Positions 42,464-51,970 of a stretch of 64,000 bases of DNA are shown here, in pieces. The DNA lies in NCBI RefSeq assembly GCF_947496775.1, contig NZ_CANMDU010000001.1, forward strand, positions 868,001 through 932,000, written 5' to 3'. Origin of the DNA: an uncultured Maribacter sp. GTDB lineage: Bacteria > Bacteroidota > Bacteroidia > Flavobacteriales > Flavobacteriaceae. Position 1 is the stretch's first letter; each line of letters starts with the position of its first letter. The translations under genes were made by a program, and so were the position numbers. The notes beneath the pieces were generated by a model. It saw only the letters and a program-made list of their open reading frames with translations, did not search any database and was not told where the DNA came from.

Positions 42464-43715
42464 TATAAAGTATTGCTATCGTTGTCGTGATCATAAAAAA
42501 TAAAAACAAGAGTGTAATTTCAGGAATAATTTCAACAAAACCTACGCTTCTTAAAAAAACGTCATAAAATGCATTTAAACCCCAATTCATTGGAGACACA
42601 TTAGAAAGGATTTGCATAAACTTTGGCATTGCAAAAACGGGTACCCAAACACCTCCCAATGCTGCTAAAATAACTACTAAAGTAGCTCCAAAAGGAGCAG
42701 ATTGTTCATGTGTTTTAAAAATTGTTCCCAATAATAACCCTAATCCAATTGCAGCAAGACCAGCAAAAAAAGCAACTAACAATAACATTGGAAGCTTATC
42801 CGTAATATCTATTTTTGGCAAAGAAATAAGAGGAAACAAATACAAACCCACCAATAACATAAGTACAAACTGAGTTAAACAAACACCCAAATAAACTATA
42901 GTTTTCCCTCCTAAAACAGTAGCATAAGAAACCGGGTTTGTTCGTAACCGAACAAAAGTACCTTGAGACTTTTCTTTTACCATGTTTATGGAAAGCGGAA
43001 GGATTATAAAAAATATTGCAAACAATGCCCATGCAGGTACGTTGTGCTGACTAGCATTAGGTATTGCATTTTCTGCTTTATTAGGAACTATTTCTTTAAA
43101 GGAAATAAAGCTCTCCGTAGCAAAAATTGGTTCTTCACTAGATTCTTCCGTTAATTGCTCTTCAAAAGCTTTGTATATGCTTTGTATTTCTATACTAGAA
43201 ATCACCTTATCAATGCCATTTTTAACCGAGCTTTTAAAAGATTGTTGCGTGGCTGGATCAAAATAAAGTTTAACCTCTTTCTTTTGAATCACTCTTTTAT
43301 TTCTACTGTTTAATTCTTCCTCTTCTTCGAGTCCAAACTTTGCCAAAATTCCATCTACGTTTTCACTTACTTTGGTTTCTAAATCCGTAGATAAACTCTC
43401 TGGAATTACAATTGCTAATTGATATTTTCCTTTAAAAACAAGTTCTTTTGCCTCTTCTTCCGAAGCCTTTTTTATTACCTCAAAAGCACTAGTACTAGAA
43501 AGTCCTTTTTTTATCTGTTCTGAAACAGGGCCTTTGTCATTATCTACAAGAAGTATAGGAATTTTAGAATCCTTAAGTGTTTTAAAGGTATTGTTTTGAA
43601 TTAATGTAATAGTTATAAGTAAAACCAAAGGCATAACAAAGAGAATAGCCAATCCGCCCAAATCTCTAATCAAAAGCAAAAACTCTTTATATGTTGAAGA
43701 TAAAAGTTTATACAT
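42441..43715 (-). CDS. ABC-2 type transporter permease
   Basis: 424 residues: TM1 (about 15-38), a large extracytoplasmic region (about 40-225) and five C-terminal helices (about 230-415). NVSPMNWGLNAFYDVFLRS near the end is typical of the ABC-2/YhgE-like exporters. It pairs with the ATPase encoded immediately upstream (8-bp overlap) and likely exports the pigment or an intermediate. Confidence 0.9.
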   Translation of the reverse strand: MYKLLSSTYKEFLLLIRDLGGLAILFVMPLVLLITITLIQNNTFKTLKDSKIPILLVDNDKGPVSEQIKKGLSSTSAFEVIKKASEEEAKELVFKGKYQLAIVIPESLSTDLETKVSENVDGILAKFGLEEEEELNSRNKRVIQKKEVKLYFDPATQQSFKSSVKNGIDKVISSIEIQSIYKAFEEQLTEESSEEPIFATESFISFKEIVPNKAENAIPNASQHNVPAWALFAIFFIILPLSINMVKEKSQGTFVRLRTNPVSYATVLGGKTIVYLGVCLTQFVLMLLVGLYLFPLISLPKIDITDKLPMLLLVAFFAGLAAIGLGLLLGTIFKTHEQSAPFGATLVVILAALGGVWVPVFAMPKFMQILSNVSPMNWGLNAFYDVFLRSVGFVEIIPEITLLFLFFMITTTIAILYNEKKNAV

Positions 43716-44451
43716 AATCTCTAAGAGCCTTACCCGTGCGCGCTATAAACACTTCTTCTAAATTATTAGCACCTTCTTGCTGAAAAATTAATTCTGAAGG
43801 CTTGCCTTTACAAATTAGTTTCCCGTGATCTACAATACCTACTCTGGTACAAAAATGTTCTGCCTCGTTTAAATGATGTGAGGTATATATAATAGTGGTT
43901 CCGTTTGCATTTAATTCTTTCAAATGATCTATGATGACATTTTTAGATTGTACATCAACGCCAACCGTAGGCTCGTCTAAAAACAAATATTTGGGTTCGT
44001 GTAAAATACTTGCTATTAGATTAATTCTTCTTTTCATTCCGCCTGAAAAATGGCGTATTTTTTTATCTATAAAATCTGTAAGACCTAAAGTCTCTACATG
44101 TTCCTTTATTAAAGATGTAAGCCTATTTCCTTTTAATCCGTACATACTCCCCAAATAAAAAAGATTTTCATAAGCGGTTAATGAAGGATACAATGCATAT
44201 TCTTGAGGCACAATTCCGATAATCTGTTTCAGATTATTTTTATCTTCCTTATAGGTAAGTCCATTTATTGAAAAAGAGCCTTCTGTAGGTTTTATTAAAG
44301 AGCTAAGCATGGATATTAAAGTAGTTTTCCCTGCACCATTAGGACCAAGTAATCCAAAAATTTCTTTATTTTCTATAACCAAATCTATATTGGACACCGC
44401 ATAATTTTCTGCGTCTTTATACTTTTTAGATAATTGGTTAATAGTAATCAT
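43708..44451 (-). CDS. ABC transporter ATP-binding protein
   Basis: 247 residues. Walker A LLGPNGAGKTT (about 34-44), Q-loop VPQEYALYP, signature FSGGMKRR, Walker B YLFLDEPTVG and H-loop SHHLNEAE. It is of the drug/lipid-export (CcmA-like) type and partners with the ABC-2 permease. Confidence 0.93.
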   Translation of the reverse strand: MITINQLSKKYKDAENYAVSNIDLVIENKEIFGLLGPNGAGKTTLISMLSSLIKPTEGSFSINGLTYKEDKNNLKQIIGIVPQEYALYPSLTAYENLFYLGSMYGLKGNRLTSLIKEHVETLGLTDFIDKKIRHFSGGMKRRINLIASILHEPKYLFLDEPTVGVDVQSKNVIIDHLKELNANGTTIIYTSHHLNEAEHFCTRVGIVDHGKLICKGKPSELIFQQEGANNLEEVFIARTGKALRDYV

Positions 44452-44463
44452 TCTTCAAATTAA

Positions 44464-45459
44464 TTAGACTGCTTTTTTTAATTTTTTAAAAAAAGCTTCT
44501 TCTTTATCTGCTATAGAAGCCAATTGATCCGCTACTTTATTATAACCATCTTCCGTTGCGCTTCGGTTTTTATATATTCTAGAAGCGTCTACAGCAAAGT
44601 CTCTCCATAAATCCCCAATTTGCGTAATTTCTTTTGATAATGCAGAAAGTTCTTGATTATCTAAAACCTTACTTGCTTCTTGCAAAAATGCGCCATAAAT
44701 ATATCTAAAACCGCCACCACCAGTACCAATCTCTTCTTGCATACGGACAATTTGTCCTAGATAATGATTAGCTGTTTTTACTCCCTTTTTAGAGGGCCAT
44801 TTGCGAATTAACTTAGCCGTTTTACGAATAGCCTTTACTCCCACAAACGGAATTGGAGCAGTCATATCTTTGCAAGTATGTTTAATTCCTTTTACTATTG
44901 CTTTTTTTAATTCTAATTTCTCTGGAAATTCTGTAGGGTAATATATATGTCCTTTAGGAGCGAATGCCCCTTTTGCAAAACGAACTTTTTCTAGTTCTTT
45001 TTCTGTCAATGAAGTAACATCTTCCATTACTGGATCACTAATTAAATAAGTTCCCTCTTTTTTACCATAAACAACCATGTTATGGGCGTTAAAATGAAAA
45101 CGATATTCTTCTGGAAAATAGCCTAAATTATACACCCCTACTTGTAAACCAACAGGGTTATTTTTTTTCAAATTTTGATCCAATCTCTCTTGAGCTTTTT
45201 CCAAGCTTTTAAACTTTTCTCGCTTAACTTTTATACCTACACGCTTTGCAAAGCGGTTAAAAATAACACCAGGCATTACTCTATAGGTAACTACCGGCGC
45301 ATGGTTTACTTTTAAAAATGGAAGATAACTAAAGAGCAGTCCTGATCCAATTCCAAAAACCATAGGTTCACTTACTTCAAAACCATTAAAGCGCATTAAA
45401 TTAGAAACCACTCCATTTTCGCAATGCGCGGATTGTTTATGAGTAAAATTTATTTCCAT
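44464..45459 (-). CDS. BtrH-like acyltransferase (BtrH_N/DUF4872)
   Basis: 331 residues. The N-terminus has SAHCENGVVSNLMRFNG, matching the BtrH N-terminal domain whose conserved Cys (here C13) is the probable nucleophile; HFNAHNMVVYGKKEGTYLISDP supplies the His and Asp of a papain-like triad. BtrH transfers an acyl group from an ACP to an aminoglycoside during butirosin synthesis. Here the natural role would be acyl-ACP-dependent transfer of the polyene acyl group, making this a leading candidate for the flexirubin ester bond. That step is inferred. The C-terminal ~130 residues are helical. Confidence 0.8.
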   Translation of the reverse strand: MEINFTHKQSAHCENGVVSNLMRFNGFEVSEPMVFGIGSGLLFSYLPFLKVNHAPVVTYRVMPGVIFNRFAKRVGIKVKREKFKSLEKAQERLDQNLKKNNPVGLQVGVYNLGYFPEEYRFHFNAHNMVVYGKKEGTYLISDPVMEDVTSLTEKELEKVRFAKGAFAPKGHIYYPTEFPEKLELKKAIVKGIKHTCKDMTAPIPFVGVKAIRKTAKLIRKWPSKKGVKTANHYLGQIVRMQEEIGTGGGGFRYIYGAFLQEASKVLDNQELSALSKEITQIGDLWRDFAVDASRIYKNRSATEDGYNKVADQLASIADKEEAFFKKLKKAV

Positions 45460-45464
45460 GAATT

Positions 45465-45866
45465 TTATTTATCAATATGCTTTAACTGTTCTACAGATAT
45501 ATCAAAAACCTCAGCGTATTTTTGAAGTGTATTTTTACTTAATTTTTTAAAAACAGAAGGCTTAAAATGTCTTTTAACTCGCCATGCCCACATACCCATA
45601 TAACTAGCCAAAATTCCTACATCCATTTTATGAAGCTCCATATAATATTCTATAGGACTTGCCTTATCATTTAGAACTTTTTGCCTAGCAATCTCAGTCC
45701 TCTCTTCTATTTCTTTTATAGCGTTATCTAAAGCTATCGTCTTTGGATCCCAACCTGTGCTTAATTCGGTCGTATATTCTCCATTTTCATCCACAGCATA
45801 ATACATCTCCTTAATATTAGCTGATTCTAGGTTACTTTTATCTTGGGGCACTTCATTTTTCTTCAT
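45465..45866 (-). CDS. Small protein with XRE-like C-terminal helices
   Basis: 133 residues. The N-terminal half is acidic and helical; the C-terminal half (about 75-131; DVGILASYMGMWAWRVKRHF, then LSKNTLQKYAEVFDISVEQL) follows the pattern of an XRE-type helix-turn-helix, including the final recognition-like helix pair. It could be a pathway regulator or a protein-protein adaptor, as it sits between biosynthetic genes with 2-5 bp spacing. No named family recognised. Confidence 0.65.
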   Translation of the reverse strand: MKKNEVPQDKSNLESANIKEMYYAVDENGEYTTELSTGWDPKTIALDNAIKEIEERTEIARQKVLNDKASPIEYYMELHKMDVGILASYMGMWAWRVKRHFKPSVFKKLSKNTLQKYAEVFDISVEQLKHIDK

Positions 45867-45868
45867 CT

Positions 45869-46318
45869 CTATATTTCATGAATTAGGAAGTTAAGGGTAC
45901 AAGCTACAATTAATTCATCATTATTAAAAATAGCTCCTTCTATAGTACAAATGCTTACCCCTTCTGTATCGAATCTGGAAACTAATTTGGCTTTTGTAAT
46001 AATTTCATCTCCGATTTCTGGAAGTTTATGTATGGTTACTTTCTTTATCGCACTTATATAGCCAGTAATATTATTACTTTCTCCCTTTAAATCTCCTTTT
46101 TCAAAAAAGCTTTGCCCTACAACGGCAGAACTAACTTGTGCCGCATTTTCAATAAGACCTGGTTCCTGCAACGCATTATTTTTTGTAAAAACACAATCTT
46201 TAGTTATCGGAAACACTCCTATTGCTGATGTATCATCTATATGCGTAAGATAAGCCACCATAAGCATTGGATCTCTATGAGGTAAAAAGTTTTTAATCCC
46301 TATCTTTTTCTTACTCAC
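45869..46318 (-). CDS. Hotdog-fold acyl-ACP dehydratase-like protein
   Basis: 149 residues. KNFLPHRDPMLMVAYLTHID is the FabZ/ApeP-type start with its His, and LQEPGLIENAAQVSSAV corresponds to the PGxxxxEaxAQ segment with the catalytic Glu retained. Likely a 3-hydroxyacyl-ACP dehydratase for polyene synthesis. The start is GTG (no ATG nearby). The neighbouring gene encodes a paralogue. Confidence 0.85.
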   Translation of the reverse strand: MSKKKIGIKNFLPHRDPMLMVAYLTHIDDTSAIGVFPITKDCVFTKNNALQEPGLIENAAQVSSAVVGQSFFEKGDLKGESNNITGYISAIKKVTIHKLPEIGDEIITKAKLVSRFDTEGVSICTIEGAIFNNDELIVACTLNFLIHEI

Positions 46319-46325
46319 AGACTTT

Positions 46326-46763
46326 TTATTTTGCTAATACGGTTTTCATTTCACTAGTTGCAATAATTTCGCCTTTGCATTGCACTTCTACTTTCACTAA
46401 AGTAACCCCCATTATATCGTGCAAAATCACAACCGTAGTTTTAAGTTCACTACCTACTTCTGGCAAATTAAGTATTTCTACTTTTTTAATAGAACCAATA
46501 TAACCTGTTGGCGCTTCTTTGCCCTTTAAAAAATAGGAATATCCAGTATGTAATGCAACCGTCTGAGCCATATTCTCTATCAGTCCAGGCCCTTGAAAAC
46601 AATCATTATTTACAAACAAATTGTCTTCCTTAATAGTAAAACCAGATACTACTTTTTCATTAGAAAAATAAAACAAGGCGTTTACCATTACAAACGGCCA
46701 TTTTTGCGGAATCAAGTTTTGAATAAAACCCTCCTCTGTAATTGGTTTCTTTACCAAATTCAT
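46326..46763 (-). CDS. Hotdog-fold acyl-ACP dehydratase-like protein, paralogue
   Basis: 145 residues, clearly related to its neighbour: FQGPGLIENMAQTVALHTGY keeps the Glu region, and IGSIKKVEILNLPEVGSEL matches IHKLPEIGDE of the other. In the first motif it has IPQKWPFVMVNALF, so the His of PHRxPM is replaced by Gln/Lys. The two probably form a heteromeric dehydratase. The ATG at 46763 shares one base with the DarB stop (TAATG). Confidence 0.83.
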   Translation of the reverse strand: MNLVKKPITEEGFIQNLIPQKWPFVMVNALFYFSNEKVVSGFTIKEDNLFVNNDCFQGPGLIENMAQTVALHTGYSYFLKGKEAPTGYIGSIKKVEILNLPEVGSELKTTVVILHDIMGVTLVKVEVQCKGEIIATSEMKTVLAK

Positions 46764-47896
46764 TAACACACCGTTAAATAAGCATATGCGTACGAAAATC
46801 GTGCACTCTCTGGCACATGTAATAAAATACGGTCTCCTTTTATAAGCTTACCCGAAGACATTAACTCCTCTAGCATAACATATATCGAAGCCGCTCCTAC
46901 ATTACCTACCTTATCTAGGTTCAAAAACCATTTTTCCCAAGGCATTTCTATTCCTCTATTTACCATTTCATCGTACAAGCCTTGTTTAAAGTAATACGAC
47001 GAAATATGAGGCAAATAATAGTCTACATCATCTGGTCCTATATTGTGTTTTTCATATGCTTGCTTTAAACTATCTACACCCTTTACTAAGATGTTATTAC
47101 CAAGCAAGCGTGTATCTTGTTTCATTGCAAAAAGAGACATTTCTCCCCATACATCTGCAGGATATTCACTCCATGGTTTTAAATTTCCGTCTTCTAATTT
47201 TTCTCCCCCAGCGTACATACATGTTTCCATCTCATAGGCATAGGAATATCCTTCCATCCATTCGATTTTTAACGGCAGTTTTCCTTTTGGCTCACTTTCG
47301 AGTAAAACCGCTGCAGCACCATCAGAAAGCATCCAACGTAAAAATTCTTTATTAAAAGCAAGTATAGGGCTATCTTCTAACTCTTTAAGGCGCTCTACTT
47401 CATTAGAAAAAATATCGGACTTCATCCAGCTAGATGTTCTCTCGGAACCTGCGCAAACGGCATTTTCTACTTGCCCAACTTTTACAGATAAAAATCCAAA
47501 TTTCAAAGCATTCATACCAGAACAACACGCCCCAGAAGGCGAATTTATCTCCATATTACCGTTCTTTAAAAAACCATGTACCATGGCAGTGTGAGATGGT
47601 AAAATTTGATCAGGACTCGAAGTTCCACAAGAAAGTAATTGTATATCTTTTGTTTGAAATTCCTCATCACATAAATTCTCCACAGCTTCTTTAGTTAACT
47701 GTGCATTATTGTGGGTAATTTCTCCATTATCTCCTATAGCGTAATAACGTGTTTTTATTTGATTGTTTCTTAAAACTACACGTCTAGCTTTTGATGCCTT
47801 ACCATTAATAACTCCCAATTTTTCTTCCATTTGGTCATTCGTAACAGGCTCATTTGGCAAAAACTTAGATATTCTAGTTATATATACGTTATTCAT
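46763..47896 (-). CDS. darB: Dialkylresorcinol ketosynthase DarB (KAS III family)
   Basis: 377 residues. The Cys nucleophile is C125 in PSGACCSGMNAL; the catalytic His lies in YYLPHISSYYF and the Asn in GNVGAASIYVML. It belongs to the DarB branch that joins two beta-ketoacyl units to the cyclohexanedione precursor of dialkylresorcinols, the non-polyene half of flexirubin. Overlap of one base with darA and with the next hotdog gene shows tight coupling. Confidence 0.92.
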   Translation of the reverse strand: MNNVYITRISKFLPNEPVTNDQMEEKLGVINGKASKARRVVLRNNQIKTRYYAIGDNGEITHNNAQLTKEAVENLCDEEFQTKDIQLLSCGTSSPDQILPSHTAMVHGFLKNGNMEINSPSGACCSGMNALKFGFLSVKVGQVENAVCAGSERTSSWMKSDIFSNEVERLKELEDSPILAFNKEFLRWMLSDGAAAVLLESEPKGKLPLKIEWMEGYSYAYEMETCMYAGGEKLEDGNLKPWSEYPADVWGEMSLFAMKQDTRLLGNNILVKGVDSLKQAYEKHNIGPDDVDYYLPHISSYYFKQGLYDEMVNRGIEMPWEKWFLNLDKVGNVGAASIYVMLEELMSSGKLIKGDRILLHVPESARFSYAYAYLTVC

Positions 47897-48822
47897 TAAT
47901 TTTCCTTTAAATAAACGGAAGAGTAATATTCCTTCTCCTTTTTTCTCTTTTTATAAGTGGGTAAATAAGTTATCAAAAATACAACAAAAACTATAGGTGC
48001 AATGACCCATATGGCGAAGAACAAATATTTTTTAAAATAATTAATCCATTTGTTACGTTTTGCTTCACTCTCTTCTCCTTTTTTAGTTAATAAAGCTGCC
48101 CATTTAGAGAACACAAAATTTCCACGTTCATCTGTTTTAACTAAAAAAGGGTTTACAATTACTGCATTTAGTTCCAAAAGTTTTCCTTGTAAAATAGAAA
48201 ATGTATTAGACAGTAATGCTTCTTCTATTACTGGGCTAAATCTAGATGCCTCCTTAATATCCTTATCTGATACTCCTGGTTTTGGAAAAATACCCCACAT
48301 TCTCCCTTTATCCCCAGAAAACATCCAATGCGCTATTGTAATAACACTAATATGGTTTACATTACGATCTACCAAAGCAATATGACCAACAAGGTTAGCC
48401 TCTACATTCTTTAATAATCTTTTAACTTTTTCCTGTGCTTGAATCCACATATTTCTACAAGCAACAACAGTAACAACTGGAGTGTTCGATAACAACTTTT
48501 TAGCCGCCTCTGATTTTAAAAAAGAGTTAATGGGTACCGACGGCGTTAAAAACCATACCTGATAACCTAAGACTACTAAATCGTATTTCTTAGAAAAAAC
48601 AGATTCATTTGGTGCTTTTAATTTCGCAGGAACTTGACGAAAAGATTCCGGAAAAGCATTATAAAATGCTTCTTTTGTCCAAGGAAAAGGAAAAGGGTCC
48701 TCTAATTCAATCTTATGATAGGTTACATTAACTTTTTCTTTATCAAAAGGAACAACTATATTTTCTAAAATATCTAACAGTTGCCCGGTTTGGGTGTAAT
48801 ATACTACCAATACTTCTTTCAT
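47896..48822 (-). CDS. darA: Dialkylresorcinol condensing enzyme DarA (flavodoxin-like)
   Basis: 308 residues. An N-terminal flavodoxin-like fold (VLVVYYTQTGQLLDILENIV; YDLVVLGYQVWFLTPSVPIN; VVTVVACRNMWIQAQ) is followed by a helical part and one C-terminal membrane helix (about 268-292, IWVIAPIVFVVFLITYLP). This is the protein usually called DarA in flexirubin clusters; the exact step (condensation or aromatisation) is not settled from sequence. ATGA overlap with the LpxL-like gene upstream in sequence order and one-base overlap with darB. Confidence 0.88.
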   Translation of the reverse strand: MKEVLVVYYTQTGQLLDILENIVVPFDKEKVNVTYHKIELEDPFPFPWTKEAFYNAFPESFRQVPAKLKAPNESVFSKKYDLVVLGYQVWFLTPSVPINSFLKSEAAKKLLSNTPVVTVVACRNMWIQAQEKVKRLLKNVEANLVGHIALVDRNVNHISVITIAHWMFSGDKGRMWGIFPKPGVSDKDIKEASRFSPVIEEALLSNTFSILQGKLLELNAVIVNPFLVKTDERGNFVFSKWAALLTKKGEESEAKRNKWINYFKKYLFFAIWVIAPIVFVVFLITYLPTYKKRKKEKEYYSSVYLKEN

Positions 48823-49706
48823 TCTATTTCTTTAGTATTCCAGAATTTGAAATAATTAAACCATTGTAATGGGTATTTTCTCAACATCCATTCCACACTT
48901 TCTGTATATTCCTTTAACAAGCCTTGAGCATCTCTACTATTGGCTTTTGCTCTTCTAGCATATAAATGATAGTGTTTTTTAGTTTCTTTCATTACATAAA
49001 CAAAAAGAACTGGAACATTTAATCTAGAAGCCATTAAAAAAGGTCCTGCCGGAAACTCCGCTTCTTCTCCTAATAAGCTTTGTGTTAAAGTTTTATTTCC
49101 TTCAAAATAGCGATCACCCGTAAAACAAACTAAACCACCTTTATCCAAAGCTGCCTTAATCTCGAAAATATGATTTAAATCCTCGTTAACTAATATAAAC
49201 TTGATATTAGACTTCCCCGTAACACTTTCTAAATAAGATTTTATTTGTTCATGCTCACTATCTGTCGTTACAAGATGAATTTGAGAAGAATGGTCTATTT
49301 CATCGAAAAAAAATTCTGCTATTTCAAAATTACCAACATGCGCACTAATTAAAATACCTCCCTGCTTCTTTTTAATAAGATTGGTAATATTATGTTCCCC
49401 GTCAAATTCGTAAGAAAATTTGTTTCTTAAACCACTGGAAATTGCAATTTTATCTATAATAGTTTGCCCAAAAACATAGGTATTTTTAAGAACACTTATA
49501 AGGCTCTTGAATTTTGAATATTTTAACCGATTATTAAAATATTCAAAACTAGACTCCCTTCCTTGTTTAGAAAAGAAAAAGTAATATACAACAACAAAGT
49601 TCAATATAAAGTATGCAGAAGAAAGCCCTAAGAACTTTATGAAAAAAACAAAGATTTTATAGCCTAAAACGGTCCCTTTGGATTTTCCTTCCCACTTTTT
49701 TGCCAT
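48819..49706 (-). CDS. LpxL/HtrB-like acyltransferase
   Basis: 295 residues. One N-terminal membrane helix (about 15-45) and the lysophospholipid acyltransferase core with GGILISAHVGNFEIAE (HX4E-like, H near 118), CFTGDRYFEGN and EFPAGPFLMASRLNVPVLFV. Family members transfer acyl groups to lipid A; in aryl polyene and flexirubin clusters a homologue is conserved and may attach the acyl chain to a lipid or resorcinol acceptor. Confidence 0.88.
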   Translation of the reverse strand: MAKKWEGKSKGTVLGYKIFVFFIKFLGLSSAYFILNFVVVYYFFFSKQGRESSFEYFNNRLKYSKFKSLISVLKNTYVFGQTIIDKIAISSGLRNKFSYEFDGEHNITNLIKKKQGGILISAHVGNFEIAEFFFDEIDHSSQIHLVTTDSEHEQIKSYLESVTGKSNIKFILVNEDLNHIFEIKAALDKGGLVCFTGDRYFEGNKTLTQSLLGEEAEFPAGPFLMASRLNVPVLFVYVMKETKKHYHLYARRAKANSRDAQGLLKEYTESVEWMLRKYPLQWFNYFKFWNTKEIE

Positions 49707-49713
49707 TGCAATT

Positions 49714-49956
49714 TTAACCTATTTTTTGCTCAATAAGATTGTAAAAATGTTGTAATGTAGTTACATTAATGAAGTCTTCGCCAACTAATTTAACCCCAAA
49801 GTTAGATTCCACAGCAACCACAAGATCAACAAAATCTAAACTATCTAATTCCAAAGTATCTTTTAGGTTTGCTTCTGGACTAATATCATCCTGTTCTACC
49901 TCAAATTCGTCTATAAGAAAGTCATTTATCTTTTCAATGATAACTTCTTTATTCAT
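49714..49956 (-). CDS. Acyl carrier protein
   Basis: 80 residues, acidic, with S39 in LELDSLDFVDLV as the phosphopantetheine site. Encoded 3 bp after a ketosynthase gene. It is distinct from the ACP at 38904, so the pathway probably uses separate carriers for the polyene and for the dialkylresorcinol precursors. Confidence 0.93.
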   Translation of the reverse strand: MNKEVIIEKINDFLIDEFEVEQDDISPEANLKDTLELDSLDFVDLVVAVESNFGVKLVGEDFINVTTLQHFYNLIEQKIG

Positions 49957-49959
49957 GTA

Positions 49960-51177
49960 TTATATTGTTTTTATTACAAGAGCAGAGTTTGTACCTCCAA
50001 ACCCAAAAGAATTGGATAAAAATACATCAATTTTTTTATTTATGGTTTTTGTTACTAAATTTAATTTAGCTGAGTCTTCATCTGTGTTTTCTAAATTTAT
50101 ATTTGGCGCTACAAATGAATTTTGCATCATAAGCATAGAGTATATTACTTCACTAGCACCAGCCATCCAACATTCATGACCTGTCATTGACTTTGTTGAA
50201 CTTACCAAAGGACGATACTCTCCAAAAACTTCATGAATTGCCTTTGCCTCGTTAGCATCCCCAACTGGAGTAGAGGTTGCATGGGCATTAACATAATCTA
50301 TTTTAGAAGCATCCATTTGCGCATCTTTCAAAGCTTTCTTCATCGCTTTTGATGGACCCTCAACGTTTGGCGTAGAAATATGCCCTCCATTAGATGAAAA
50401 TCCGTAACCCACGACTTCTCCTAAAATCGGAGCTCCTCTTTTAACTGCAGATTCATAACTCTCTAATATAATAGTAGCTCCACCCCCGCTTGGCACAAGG
50501 CCATTCCTTTCTTTATCAAATGGGCGAGAAGCCTTTTCCGGATTTTCATTATTCATAGCAAAAACCCCAAGACCATCAAAACTAGCCATTGCCAATGCGT
50601 TAATTTCTTGAGCTCCTCCAGAAATAATACAGTCTTGCATACCACTTTTTATTAAATGATACGCCATGCCAATAGCATGTGAGCCACTAGCACAAGCAGC
50701 ACTAATAGTATAGTTAACCCCTGTTAATTTAAATATAGTAGAAAGGTTCATGGTTATTGTAGAGTTCATTGCCTTAAAAATAGCACCAGAACCAACAAGA
50801 GTAGTGTCTTTTTTTTCTCTAACTGTGTCTATAGATTCTATAACAGATTTTGCAGTACTATCATTACCATAAATAACACCTACTTCATTTGTTTCTAAAA
50901 ATTTTTGAGATATTTTAGCATTAGCCAAGGCTTCTGCTGTTGCTGCATAGGCATACGTTCCTTCTTGCCCTAAGCTAACACGTTGCCGCCTAGAAAGAAT
51001 TCCTTTTAGAATAGGAGGTTCTACCATTCCTGTTAAACTAGACCTATACCCTAAATCTTTCCTTTCCTGATCAAAAACAATTCCAGATTTACCCTGATAC
51101 AAAGAAGACTTTACTTCTTCTAGATTTTTACCTATACAAGAATATATACCCATTCCTGTTATTACCACTCTTCTCAT
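49960..51177 (-). CDS. Beta-ketoacyl-ACP synthase
   Basis: 405 residues. C162 in ISAACASGSHA, His in NAHATSTPVGD (HGT changed to HAT) and TGHECWMAGAS; C-terminal NSFGFGGTNSALV. Complete and probably active. With FabG (19 bp upstream) and ACP (3 bp downstream) it forms a compact elongation module. Confidence 0.92.
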   Translation of the reverse strand: MRRVVITGMGIYSCIGKNLEEVKSSLYQGKSGIVFDQERKDLGYRSSLTGMVEPPILKGILSRRQRVSLGQEGTYAYAATAEALANAKISQKFLETNEVGVIYGNDSTAKSVIESIDTVREKKDTTLVGSGAIFKAMNSTITMNLSTIFKLTGVNYTISAACASGSHAIGMAYHLIKSGMQDCIISGGAQEINALAMASFDGLGVFAMNNENPEKASRPFDKERNGLVPSGGGATIILESYESAVKRGAPILGEVVGYGFSSNGGHISTPNVEGPSKAMKKALKDAQMDASKIDYVNAHATSTPVGDANEAKAIHEVFGEYRPLVSSTKSMTGHECWMAGASEVIYSMLMMQNSFVAPNINLENTDEDSAKLNLVTKTINKKIDVFLSNSFGFGGTNSALVIKTI

Positions 51178-51196
51178 TATCTACAAACCCTTTTTT

Positions 51197-51949
51197 TTAA
51201 GAGTATATGCCTCCATTTATACTTATTACTTCACCTGTAATATAGGAAGCTTTTTTTGAAACTAAAAATGAAACCAAATCTGCAACTTCTTGTGCTTCAC
51301 CAAATCTGTTCGCGGGAATCATTCTTTTCAACTCTTTTTCATTAAGTTCTCCAGTCATATCTGTTTTAATAAAACCTGGAGCAACAGCGTTTACAGTAAC
51401 GTTTCTTTTTGCAACTTCTTGCGCTAAAGCTTTGGTTGCCGCTATTATTGCTCCTTTGGCAGCGGAATAATTGGTTTGTCCTGGAGTACCTTTAAGTCCC
51501 GAAACAGACACCATATTAACTATTCTACCGTACTTATTCACCAATATTTTTTGAATAAGGTGATTTGTAACATTAAAAAAACCGTTTAAGCTTGTATTAA
51601 TAACACTAGACCAATCCTCAGGTTTCATCCACATAAATAGACCGTCCTTTGTAATTCCGGCATTATTCACTAAAGCTTCTATAATCCCATTTTCATTTGC
51701 TTCTTGCCAAGCATCTAACGTAGTTCTTACCTCTTCTAAATTTGCAACGTTAAATTGAATTATTTCTCCAGAGCCCCCAGCATTTTCAACTTCATTAAGT
51801 GTTTCTTTAGCTGCTCCCTCATTACTATGGTAGTTAATAAGAATTTTATAATCTGTATCTTTCGCTAATTGAACACAAACAGCTTTACCTATTCCTCGCG
51901 AACCGCCTGTAACCAAAGCGTATTTTATAGGTTCTATTTTCTCCTTCAT
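51197..51949 (-). CDS. fabG: 3-oxoacyl-ACP reductase
   Basis: A 250-residue SDR enzyme: cofactor motif TGGSRGIGKAV (about 15-25), NNAG, catalytic Ser in MVSVSGLKG and YxxxK in YSAAKGAI; C-terminal ITGEVISINGG. It reduces 3-oxoacyl-ACP with NADPH. It is a cluster-specific FabG; the housekeeping copy should be elsewhere. Confidence 0.93.
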   Translation of the reverse strand: MKEKIEPIKYALVTGGSRGIGKAVCVQLAKDTDYKILINYHSNEGAAKETLNEVENAGGSGEIIQFNVANLEEVRTTLDAWQEANENGIIEALVNNAGITKDGLFMWMKPEDWSSVINTSLNGFFNVTNHLIQKILVNKYGRIVNMVSVSGLKGTPGQTNYSAAKGAIIAATKALAQEVAKRNVTVNAVAPGFIKTDMTGELNEKELKRMIPANRFGEAQEVADLVSFLVSKKASYITGEVISINGGIYS

Positions 51950-51970
51950 TTATTAATATATACTTTCTTA

